Below the pieces are notes generated by a model, which worked only from the letters and a program-made list of their open reading frames with translations, did not search any database and was not told where the DNA came from. A program made the position numbers and the translations under genes. A stretch of DNA of 34,085 bases from Rouxiella aceris (GTDB taxonomy: Bacteria; Pseudomonadota; Gammaproteobacteria; Enterobacterales; Enterobacteriaceae). Below, in pieces: positions 1 to 6,516 of this stretch (the first letter of the stretch is position 1; every line of letters begins with the position of its first letter). The stretch spans positions 1 through 34,085 of the forward strand of contig NZ_JAADJU010000019.1 of NCBI RefSeq assembly GCF_012933545.1, written 5' to 3'.

Positions 1-32
1 GACACTGTTCAATTTGGACAAGGCGCAGGATT

Positions 33-62
33 CCAAAGGAGGCGCGCCTTCGCCTCCTTTGG
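33..62. repeat. Perfect 12-bp inverted repeat (hairpin)
   Basis: The arms CCAAAGGAGGCG (33-44) and CGCCTCCTTTGG (51-62) are exact reverse complements around a 6-nt loop. A second, smaller GC-rich hairpin follows at 68-83 (CTGGGC, loop CGCC, GCCCAG). Neither is followed by a T-run on either strand, so they are not typical intrinsic terminators. Together with the hexamer array just after them they look like a structured intergenic repeat downstream of the lacI-type operon. The element family is not recognised. Confidence 0.7.
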
Positions 63-101
63 GCGGTCTGGGCCGCCGCCCAGTGAGCGCAGCGAATGCA
101 G

Positions 102-149
102 TTGACCTTGACCTTGACCTTGACCTTGAAGTTGACCTTGATCTTGACC
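102..149. repeat. Hexanucleotide tandem repeat, eight TTGACC units
   Basis: Eight back-to-back 6-mers: TTGACC x4 (102-125), TTGAAG (126-131), TTGACC (132-137), TTGATC (138-143), TTGACC (144-149). Six units are exact and two differ at one or two bases. The array is in non-coding DNA just beyond the 3' end of the LacI-type gene. Such short arrays often vary in copy number by slippage. Each unit happens to resemble a -35 hexamer, but no matching -10 array is present. Confidence 0.85.
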
Positions 150-159
150 AAAATTAATT

Positions 160-187
160 AAAAAAGTTTATGCCGTTTTTAAACGGC
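160..187 (-). terminator. Likely intrinsic terminator of the ABC/lacI operon
   Basis: Read on the minus strand, the stem GCCGTT / AACGGC (182-187 with 172-177, loop TAAA) overlaps the stop codon of the LacI-type gene. It is followed, after ATAAAC, by a run of six T (plus-strand A at 160-165). The stem is short and the T-run is about 6 nt away, so termination may be only moderate. It is the only terminator-like structure at the end of this five-gene operon. Confidence 0.55.
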
Positions 188-1231
188 CCTCCCCACGGAA
201 CCCCGAATACATACCTCAGTCACAAAATCCTGCTGCAATGGCTCCGTCAGCGGTTCCCCAATGCCCTGTAATAATAGCCGCGCCGCAGCCTGACCCATAG
301 CTTTACCGGGTTGTCGTACCGTGGTCAGCTCTGGCGTTAGCAATCGCGCCTCGGGGATATCGTCAAAACCGGTTACGCTGATATCCCCGGGTATAGCAAT
401 ATTCAACTCCTGGCAACGACGAATAAAACCAATAGCCATTAAATCATTAGCGCAAAGCACCGCCGTGGGGCGCTGATCTACCGCCAGCGCGGCAATCTCA
501 TCGGCGGCCTGTCGTCCGGAAAGTTCACTGTAGTCGCCGCGGATCACTGGCACCGAATCAGGTAAAATGTCCGCGGCGGCAAAGGCCTCGCGAAAACCGG
601 CCTGACGCTGTTCGCTAGTCCATAAACCCCGCGGGCCGCTGACGATGGTTAACCTATGGTGTTGCTGGTCCAGCACGTACTGCGCCAGACTGCGAGCACC
701 AATCAAATTCTGCGAGCCAACAAACGGCAGATCGACACCAGGCAAGCATTCGTCAACAAAGACCACCGCCCCCTTCTTCGCCAGATTAAGCAACGAAGGA
801 CTGGGTAAGCCAGTACCAGAAAGATAAATCACTCCGCTAAGACGCTGCGTACGCAGCACTTTTGCATAGTACTCTTCACGCTGCATATCAGACCAGGTCA
901 TACACAGCACCAACAGACAGTCCATGCCATCCAGCACTTGCTGAATCCCGGCGGCGATATCGGCAAAAAAGGCATTACTGAGATCGGGCACAATAAAACC
1001 AATAGAGGATACCCGCTGATGCTTCAGACTTCTGGCAGCAGAGTTAGGCTCAAAATTAAGCTGCGCCACACAGCGTAATACCCGGGCACGCGTTTCGGCA
1101 GCCACCGGGCGGTCGCTGTTATTAATCACGGCACTTACCGTGCCAATAGAGACATGGGCCAGGCGAGCCACGTCGCGAATAGTGGCGCGCGCAGCGCCAG
1201 TCGCCTCGGTTTTAGCAGACAACGGATCCAT
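179..1231 (-). CDS. LacI/GalR-family transcriptional regulator
   Basis: A DNA-binding repressor-type protein of about 350 aa, the usual family size. An N-terminal helix-turn-helix (TIRDVARLAHVSIGTVSAVI, starting near residue 17) and a hinge helix (PNSAARSLK) are followed by a periplasmic-binding-protein-like effector domain with family hallmarks such as VLCANDLMAIGF and SVTGFDDIPEARLLTPELTT. The start at 1231 is preferred because an AGGTG ribosome binding site lies 5 nt upstream; a longer in-frame start at 1273 would overlap the permease gene. It is the last gene of the minus-strand operon, 26 nt after the permease. Two palindromes of the LacI type (4651-4670 and 4733-4760) lie in the divergent promoter region of this locus, so it probably controls both arms and itself. 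The inducer is unknown. Confidence 0.9.
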   Translation of the reverse strand: MDPLSAKTEATGAARATIRDVARLAHVSIGTVSAVINNSDRPVAAETRARVLRCVAQLNFEPNSAARSLKHQRVSSIGFIVPDLSNAFFADIAAGIQQVLDGMDCLLVLCMTWSDMQREEYYAKVLRTQRLSGVIYLSGTGLPSPSLLNLAKKGAVVFVDECLPGVDLPFVGSQNLIGARSLAQYVLDQQHHRLTIVSGPRGLWTSEQRQAGFREAFAAADILPDSVPVIRGDYSELSGRQAADEIAALAVDQRPTAVLCANDLMAIGFIRRCQELNIAIPGDISVTGFDDIPEARLLTPELTTVRQPGKAMGQAAARLLLQGIGEPLTEPLQQDFVTEVCIRGSVGRAV

Positions 1232-1257
1232 AGCATCACCTGGTTTTAAAAGCAGCG

Positions 1258-2064
1258 TTATGGGCGACGCCAATAGCGTCTCGACCAGCGATGGGCGGTG
1301 GAAGACGAACGCCAGGGCGTCATAAAATACTCAAGCAGGATCACCAGTAAAAAGCTGACCACGCCCAGCAAGGCCAGAAAGGCGATAGCGGAAAAGGTAC
1401 CGGCAGTGTTGAGACGCGAATTGGCCTGCAACAGATAGGCCCCCAGCCCGCCACTGGTGGAAGCCGTCCACTCGCCGATCACCGCACCGGTTACGCTGAA
1501 GGTGGCGGAAAGTTTTAACGCGGAAAACAGCGGTGTATAAGTGGCAGGCAGTTTGACGTAACGAAAAATACTGAGCCGTGAACCGCCCATCGAGCGCACC
1601 AGATTCAGCATATCTTTATCCACCGAATTAAGGCCATCAAGCACATTGACCACCACCGGGAAAAACACCACCAGCGCCACAATCACCAACTTGGGTGCCA
1701 GGCCAAAGCCCAGCCAAATGGTTAACGCCGCGGCAATGGCAATCACCGGCACTGCCTGACTGGCGATCAGTATCGGATACAGAATACTGCGGATCCAGGG
1801 AGTGGCATCCATCAGCACGGCAAACACAAAACCCGCACCGGCACCTAAAACAAAGCCCATTAAAAAAGTGACAAAGGTGATCTGAAAACCATCCAATAAG
1901 GTCGGCAGATCGTCAAGCATATGTGCCCAGGTCTGCTCCGGCGACGGCAAAACATAGGCCGGGATCTGGTAGATGCGTACTGACAGATCCCATACCAGCA
2001 ATACCAGAAGCAACGCCGCCAGCGGACCGCCTAAAGGTAACAGCAACTTACGAGCGAGTGTCAT
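1258..2064 (-). CDS. ABC transporter permease (SsuC/TauC/nitrate type)
   Basis: An integral membrane protein of about 268 aa with about six hydrophobic segments, forming the channel of an ABC importer. It carries the cytoplasmic EAA-type loop of the BPD_transp_1 family around NVLDGLNSVDKDMLNLVRSMGG, followed by LKLSATFSVTGAVIGEW, as in the SsuC/TauC group (COG0600). The start at 2064 (MTLARKLLLPLGG) gives a 17-nt overlap with the upstream ATPase gene, implying translational coupling; an AGGA lies upstream. Starts at 2076 and 2109 are possible but have poorer ribosome binding sites. Its partners are the ATPase (2048-2836) and the substrate-binding protein (3600-4604). Substrate specificity cannot be read from the permease. 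Confidence 0.9.
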   Translation of the reverse strand: MTLARKLLLPLGGPLAALLLVLLVWDLSVRIYQIPAYVLPSPEQTWAHMLDDLPTLLDGFQITFVTFLMGFVLGAGAGFVFAVLMDATPWIRSILYPILIASQAVPVIAIAAALTIWLGFGLAPKLVIVALVVFFPVVVNVLDGLNSVDKDMLNLVRSMGGSRLSIFRYVKLPATYTPLFSALKLSATFSVTGAVIGEWTASTSGGLGAYLLQANSRLNTAGTFSAIAFLALLGVVSFLLVILLEYFMTPWRSSSTAHRWSRRYWRRP

Positions 2065-2836
2065 GGGCAAGAGCATCCTGTGTCGCGTTTTCGCTATAGA
2101 TAAGATCAAGGATCTGACGTTTAAGCACGGTAAACTCCGGACTGGTCAGGCAGGAGAGTGGCCTTGGCCGTGGGATATCAACCTGTAATATTTCGCGAAT
2201 ACGCCCCGGTCGCGGCGACATTACCACCACCCGGTCCGCCAGGTAGACCGCTTCATCAATATCGTGGGTGACAAAAATCACTGTGCGTTTTTGTTCTGCC
2301 CAGACGGTCAGCAACCATTGCTGCATTGACAGGCGAGTTTGCGAATCCAGCGCACCAAAAGGTTCATCGAGCAGCATAATTTCATGTTGCATCGCCAGAG
2401 TACGCATCAAGGCTACCCGTTGGCGCATGCCACCGGACAGCGCAGCGGGATAGTGATTGATAAATTCGCCCAGACCGTAACGCTCGGCCAATGCCACCCC
2501 TGCCGCCCGTTGCTGATGACTGGCCCCGCCGTTAAGGATAGCGCCGAGGACGATATTGTCGATCACCGTCATCCATGGCAACAGCAGGTCTTTTTGCAGC
2601 ATATAGCCCACATGACCGCTGCTGCCGGTGACCTCAACGTTATCAATCAAAATATGCCCCGCATCGGGGGCCAGTACGCCAGAAATCAGATTAAATAGCG
2701 TACTTTTGCCACAGCCCGAGGGGCCAACAACACAAACAAACTCACCTTCCTGAACCTTTAAATCTGTTGCTGCCAGCGCCGTCATACTGCCAAAACGCTT
2801 TGATACCTGTTGCAGTGACAACTTGGGGTAGGTCAT
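2048..2836 (-). CDS. ABC transporter ATP-binding protein (SsuB/TauB type)
   Basis: A complete ABC ATPase of 262 aa that powers the importer. Visible motifs in order: Walker A GPSGCGKST (38-46), Q-loop Gln81 (MLQKDLLLPW), signature LSGGM (133-137), Walker B IMLLDEP (153-159), D-loop GALD, and the H-loop His181 (VTHDIDEAV). The sequence belongs with the nitrate/sulfonate/taurine importers (COG1116). An AAGGTGAGTT ribosome binding site precedes the ATG. It sits 43 nt after the M24 hydrolase gene and overlaps the permease start. All catalytic residues are intact. Confidence 0.93.
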   Translation of the reverse strand: MTYPKLSLQQVSKRFGSMTALAATDLKVQEGEFVCVVGPSGCGKSTLFNLISGVLAPDAGHILIDNVEVTGSSGHVGYMLQKDLLLPWMTVIDNIVLGAILNGGASHQQRAAGVALAERYGLGEFINHYPAALSGGMRQRVALMRTLAMQHEIMLLDEPFGALDSQTRLSMQQWLLTVWAEQKRTVIFVTHDIDEAVYLADRVVVMSPRPGRIREILQVDIPRPRPLSCLTSPEFTVLKRQILDLIYSENATQDALAHDTRS

Positions 2837-2879
2837 AACTCACCTTTTGCTTGCGGTCAGGAAATCCCCTGCCAACGTC

Positions 2880-3590
2880 TTAAAGAATTTCGCAACCTTC
2901 GCGTCCAAACCACAGCAGATCTTCCACTTTCACCGCTACCTCACCGCGCTGGGCAAAAGGCTCTATCGCCCAGGCCCCCCACATCGGAGTGGCGTTACCG
3001 GCGTCGATAAAGCCCTGGGTATAGGCGGCTCCGGCAGTCAAAGAGTGACCAATATTGCCGAGCAAATCCAGCAGGATAAAGCCTTCCTGCGTCAACCGCT
3101 GATGAGAAAGGGCAAACAGCTCATTGGCTGGCATACCTGGCCGACAGAGGGCCAGGGTTTCATAGTGAATGCGCTCCAGGTCACGCAGCGCCTGTGTAGC
3201 CTCAGGGTAATCACCAATAATCGCACAGCGGGTACAGTCACCCCAGGAGCCATCGGCGGTGATGGGGTGCACATCCACCATCAACACATCCTGCTCGCCG
3301 GCAATCTGCTCTCCCGGCCCTTGCGTAGGGAAACAAACCCGGGTGTTTTCCCCAAGGCCAACGTTGGTAATAGTCCAGATACCCACCGCGCCCTGTTGCT
3401 GAAGATAGGTGTGTACCTGTTGTTCAACCTCTACTTCGCGGATCCCGGCGCGCGCAGCGGCAACCCCCACCAATGCGGCGGCTTTCGCCAGTTTTTGCGC
3501 GGCGCGCAGTCCCTCCGGGGCAGTAAAGGCAATGTCCGGCCCGGGACGATAGTCCCAGGCCGGTTTGGTAATAGCAGAAGTCGTGGTCAT
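2880..3590 (-). CDS. M24-family metallohydrolase (aminopeptidase/creatinase fold)
   Basis: A 236-aa single-domain protein with the pita-bread fold of family M24 (methionine aminopeptidase, prolidase, creatinase). The five metal ligands can be placed: Asp106 (MVDVHP), Asp118 (WGDCTR), His182 (NIGHSL), Glu210 (AIEPF) and Glu223 (KVEDLLWFG). There is no N-terminal creatinase domain, so it is shorter than prolidases. A perfect AAGGAGG ribosome binding site overlaps the stop codon of the substrate-binding protein gene, and the ATG follows. Being encoded inside an importer operon suggests it acts in the cytoplasm on the imported compound, for example cleaving a peptide-like or C-N bond. Housekeeping MetAP function is unlikely given the context. 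The reaction is not known. Confidence 0.82.
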   Translation of the reverse strand: MTTTSAITKPAWDYRPGPDIAFTAPEGLRAAQKLAKAAALVGVAAARAGIREVEVEQQVHTYLQQQGAVGIWTITNVGLGENTRVCFPTQGPGEQIAGEQDVLMVDVHPITADGSWGDCTRCAIIGDYPEATQALRDLERIHYETLALCRPGMPANELFALSHQRLTQEGFILLDLLGNIGHSLTAGAAYTQGFIDAGNATPMWGAWAIEPFAQRGEVAVKVEDLLWFGREGCEIL

Positions 3591-3599
3591 ACGACCTCC

Positions 3600-4604
3600 T
3601 TATGGGAGATATTGATTGCTGAAGTATTGATCCGCCGGCAACGGTGCCTTGACAATGCCTTCTGCCTTAATGGCGGTCAGCAGACTTTGCCAGATGGCGG
3701 CATCAAGCTGCAGAGATTTACTGTCAACCGGTGACAACAGGGGAATGGTATCGCTCCACTGCTGTTTGATATAGATAGGATCGTAGGCCTTGCTGTAGGC
3801 GGTGGCAAATGCCTGTACACCTTCATCAGGATGTGCGACAGCATAGGCGATACTTTTTTCGGTAGCGCGCATAAAGGCCTTGGCCAGTTGCGGGTTGGCC
3901 TTTAACCACTGCTGGTTACCGGCAAACATAAAGATCGGCGTATTGGGCACCCCGTGAGCAATAGCCGGTAAAAACTCCGGCTGCTGTTTGCCGGTGGTGG
4001 TCATTTCGGTGCCTTCGGCATTGGTGATACCGGTGATCACATCCACGCGTTTTTGTAATAACAAAGGTACCGTATCATCGGCAGCGGTGACCATTTTTAC
4101 GTCATTGAGGGTCAGGCCGGCACTTTTCAGCATCAGGGCCAGCTGGGCTTTAGTCCAGGCATCGTTATAGATACCCACGCTTTTACCTTTTAACTCGGCG
4201 ACGGTATAGCGTTTACCCTGTTCGCTAATCACCCCCCAGTTATTTTCTTTGCCATAGCGGCCAATGGCTTCCACCGGCGCGCCCTGCTCTTTGGCAAAGA
4301 TAATATCCATTACCGTAGTGAAGGCGACATTGGCCCGCCCGGTACCGAGAAACTTCATGGTATCTGCCACCGTCGGGGGTGCCACAATCTCGAGATCGAT
4401 ACCTTCCTGGGCGTAGAAACCCTTATCTTTACCGAGGATCCACGGGATCCAGAAGCCATCGGCTACTGGCCATTCCTGAATAAAGGTGACTTTGGTCAAG
4501 GACGCGGCCGACGCCGTGGCTATCCCCCCCACCGCCGGCAACAAGGTACTAAGCAGTGTTGCACCAGCCAAAACGGTTCCAGCTAAAAATGTACGTCTTT
4601 TCAT
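3600..4604 (-). CDS. ABC substrate-binding protein, NMT1/THI5-like
   Basis: The periplasmic receptor of the importer, about 334 aa. It starts with an export signal: KRRTFLAG matches the twin-arginine pattern RRxFL, followed by a hydrophobic stretch and a probable cleavage site near TASAAS. The mature part begins LTKVTFIQEWPVADGFWIPW and contains YAQEGIDLEIV, a hallmark of the NMT1/THI5/SsuA family, which includes receptors for thiamine pyrimidine precursors, sulfonates and nitrate. GGAG is 8 nt before the ATG at 4604 but only 2 nt before the ATG at 4610, so 4604 is preferred. It is the first gene of the operon and lies directly under the operator-promoter region. The ligand is unknown; family members bind small, often nitrogen- or sulfur-containing molecules. 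Confidence 0.85.
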   Translation of the reverse strand: MKRRTFLAGTVLAGATLLSTLLPAVGGIATASAASLTKVTFIQEWPVADGFWIPWILGKDKGFYAQEGIDLEIVAPPTVADTMKFLGTGRANVAFTTVMDIIFAKEQGAPVEAIGRYGKENNWGVISEQGKRYTVAELKGKSVGIYNDAWTKAQLALMLKSAGLTLNDVKMVTAADDTVPLLLQKRVDVITGITNAEGTEMTTTGKQQPEFLPAIAHGVPNTPIFMFAGNQQWLKANPQLAKAFMRATEKSIAYAVAHPDEGVQAFATAYSKAYDPIYIKQQWSDTIPLLSPVDSKSLQLDAAIWQSLLTAIKAEGIVKAPLPADQYFSNQYLP

Positions 4605-4650
4605 GTTCATTTCTCCGGCAGTTTAGGGGAATTATTAAACGATCTGCTGC

Positions 4651-4670
4651 ATATTGAAACGGTTCAATAT
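4651..4670. promoter_or_regulatory. LacI-type operator 1
   Basis: ATATTGAA and TTCAATAT (8-bp perfect arms) flank a central ACGG. The core GAAACGGTTC is identical to that of operator 2. A palindrome with a central CpG is typical of LacI/GalR family sites, and the operon encodes such a regulator. The site covers the spacer and -10 zone of the minus-strand promoter, fitting repression by blocking RNA polymerase. The assignment to this regulator is inferred. Confidence 0.8.
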
Positions 4671-4680
4671 TTTATGTCAA
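4652..4680 (-). promoter_or_regulatory. Sigma70-like promoter of the ABC/M24/lacI operon
   Basis: On the minus strand a perfect -35 box TTGACA lies at 4680-4675. The -10 region is weaker: TTCAAT with a 16-nt spacer or CAATAT with an 18-nt spacer. Both lie inside operator 1. The predicted transcript would begin about 40 nt upstream of the substrate-binding protein start. The -10 assignment is tentative. Confidence 0.55.
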
Positions 4681-4732
4681 TTGATTTATTAATTATTTTT
4701 TAGCTTGAATAATAAGCAAATAGATGACAATT

Positions 4733-4760
4733 ATATTTATCGAAACGGTTCGATAAATAT
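4733..4760. promoter_or_regulatory. LacI-type operator 2
   Basis: Perfect 12-bp arms ATATTTATCGAA (4733-4744) and TTCGATAAATAT (4749-4760) flank ACGG. The core GAAACGGTTC equals that of operator 1. The centres of the two sites are 86 bp apart, roughly eight helical turns, which would permit looping by a tetrameric or paired repressor (inference). This site is 68 nt upstream of the start of the plus-strand gene at 4828, where it could block that promoter. Confidence 0.82.
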
Positions 4761-4827
4761 CTCTGTCATGCCCTGTTGCGGTGCAAACCGGCACAATAAT
4801 GATCCAGTCATTAAATGGAGAACAGTT

Positions 4828-5613
4828 ATGTCGCAAAAAAACGTCTTATTGGTTGGCGAGACCTGGGTCAGCGCCGCCACCCATTACAAGGGGTTCGATG
4901 CCTTTGGCAGCGTCACCTTTCACTCCGGTGCCAAAGCGATTATTGCCGCGCTGGCTGGCAGTGAGTTTACGTTGACTCATATGGCGGCGCATCAGGCGGT
5001 AGAAGACTTACCCTTTACCCTGCAAGAACTTAATCAGTACGACGCCATTTTGTTATCCGATATTGGTGCCAACTCACTGTTGCTGCATCCTGACGTCTGG
5101 CTGCATGGCAAAACGGTAGCCAATCGGCTCGATGTTCTGCGCGACTGGACGGCACAAGGCGGCGCACTGGCAATGTTTGGTGGTTACCTCAGTTTTCAGG
5201 GGATCGACGGTAAAGCCCATTGGCACCGCACTGCCGTTGAGCAGGCGCTGCCGGTGACCTGTCTGCCTTATGACGATCGTATAGAAGTCCCGCAGGGTTT
5301 TCAGCCGCAGATCGCCGAAGAACATCAAAGTCATCCGTTATTTGCGCAGATTAACGGTGAGTGGCCGTTGCTGCTTGGTGCCAATGAGGTGATCGCCAAA
5401 GAGCACGCCGAGGTGCTTGCCCGCCTGCCCGACGCTCTCGGCGGACATCCGCTGTTGGTCACCGGTCAGTATCATCAAGGCCGGACGCTGGCATGGACTT
5501 CAGATATCAGCCCGCACTGGTTACCGCAGAACTTTATTGACTGGCCAGGCTACAAACAGCTATTAATCAATATGCTCACCTGGCTGACGCAAAAACAGCC
5601 GACGGTGGACTGA
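4828..5613 (+). CDS. Glutamine amidotransferase-like protein (PF07090 type)
   Basis: A 261-aa cytoplasmic protein recognised as the putative glutamine-amidotransferase-like family related to ThuA folds. Features are the N-terminal strand KNVLLVGETW, the loop AILLSDIGAN (73-82) and the family motif GGYLSFQGIDG (118-128). The position where class I amidotransferases carry the nucleophile Cys is occupied by GGYLS, and the only Cys is Cys145, so classical glutaminase activity is not expected. The start at 4828 is chosen because GGAG lies 7 nt upstream; an upstream TTG-initiated extension would run across operator 2. It is first in the plus-strand arm, followed 27 nt later by the nitrilase. It may act as a cyclohydrolase- or esterase-like enzyme or a non-catalytic partner; the role is unknown. 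Confidence 0.8.
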   Translation: MSQKNVLLVGETWVSAATHYKGFDAFGSVTFHSGAKAIIAALAGSEFTLTHMAAHQAVEDLPFTLQELNQYDAILLSDIGANSLLLHPDVWLHGKTVANRLDVLRDWTAQGGALAMFGGYLSFQGIDGKAHWHRTAVEQALPVTCLPYDDRIEVPQGFQPQIAEEHQSHPLFAQINGEWPLLLGANEVIAKEHAEVLARLPDALGGHPLLVTGQYHQGRTLAWTSDISPHWLPQNFIDWPGYKQLLINMLTWLTQKQPTVD

Positions 5614-5640
5614 TAACTTCTCTGCAGCGGAGATTGTGAT

Positions 5641-6516
5641 ATGGCACCTCGACACGCCGAAGCCCCGATCACCGTGGCTTGTATTCAGATGGAACCCCAT
5701 TTTGGCGACACCGCACGCAATGTCGCTACCAGTATCACCATGATTGAGCAGGCGGCGTCGCAGGGGGCTAACCTGCTGGTGCTGCCGGAATTATGTAATA
5801 CCGGTTATGTGTTTACTTCACGTGCTGAAGCCTTTTCGCTGGCGGAATCCATTCCCGAAGGCTACTCAACCCAGGCCTGGATGGCCTGTGCCGCGCGCTT
5901 GAACATCTATCTGGTTGCTGGTATCACCGAACGCGATGGACAGAGTCTGTATAACTCGGCGGTAATTATTGGCCCTGAGGGACTGATTGGCCGCTATCGT
6001 AAAGTCCATTTATGGGCTGATGAAGCACTCTATTTTGCACCCGGTAACCTCGGTTTTCCGGTGTTTTCCACCCCACTTGGCATCCTTGGTTGCCATATTT
6101 GTTATGACTGTTGGTTTCCTGAGAGTTTTCGAATGGCCGCACTGCAGGGCGCAGAGATTGTCTGTGTTCCTACCAACTGGGTGCCGATCCCCGGTCAGGA
6201 TCCCCAACGTGAAGCCATGGCCAATATTCTGGTGATGGCGGCAGCGCACAGTAATTCCATTTTTATTGCCGCCGCCGACCGGGTAGGAACAGAAAGGGAG
6301 CAGCCTTTTATCGGGCAAAGCCTGATCGTCAGCTATACCGGTTGGCCGGTGGCCGGCCCCGCCAGTGAGCATCAATCGGAGATCCTGCTGGCTACGGTCA
6401 ATCTGGCGGATGCCCCGCGTCATCGCAACTGGAACGATTTTAATCAATTGTTGCACGACCGGCGTCCCGAAATGTACCAGTTGCCCACTCCGCCGTTATC
6501 CCCCTTCGTCCGTTAG
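5641..6516 (+). CDS. Carbon-nitrogen hydrolase (nitrilase superfamily)
   Basis: A complete 291-aa cytoplasmic C-N hydrolase. The Glu-Lys-Cys triad is visible: Glu50 in LLVLPELCNTGY, Lys121 in GRYRKVHLW and Cys154 in CHICYDCWFPE. These enzymes hydrolyse amides, carbamoyl groups or nitriles, releasing ammonia or an amine. The sequence looks more like an aliphatic amidase or carbamoylase branch than a true nitrilase, but the substrate cannot be assigned. GGAG lies about 9 nt before the ATG. It follows the amidotransferase-like gene and is probably cotranscribed and controlled by operator 2. Its last 21 bp overlap, tail to tail, the last gene of the T6SS cluster. Confidence 0.9.
   Translation: MAPRHAEAPITVACIQMEPHFGDTARNVATSITMIEQAASQGANLLVLPELCNTGYVFTSRAEAFSLAESIPEGYSTQAWMACAARLNIYLVAGITERDGQSLYNSAVIIGPEGLIGRYRKVHLWADEALYFAPGNLGFPVFSTPLGILGCHICYDCWFPESFRMAALQGAEIVCVPTNWVPIPGQDPQREAMANILVMAAAHSNSIFIAAADRVGTEREQPFIGQSLIVSYTGWPVAGPASEHQSEILLATVNLADAPRHRNWNDFNQLLHDRRPEMYQLPTPPLSPFVR

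Noticed and set aside
102-149. Array of functional -35 promoter boxes
   Set aside because: The units resemble TTGACA but no -10 box lies at a suitable distance and there is no gene start downstream on the plus strand.
2847-3734. 295-codon plus-strand open frame over the M24 hydrolase gene
   Set aside because: It is antisense to a protein with all five M24 metal ligands, has no recognisable product and runs into the binding-protein gene.
4705-4827. N-terminal extension of the amidotransferase-like gene from a TTG start
   Set aside because: The extension would encode the operator palindrome and lacks a ribosome binding site, whereas the ATG at 4828 has GGAG at ideal spacing.
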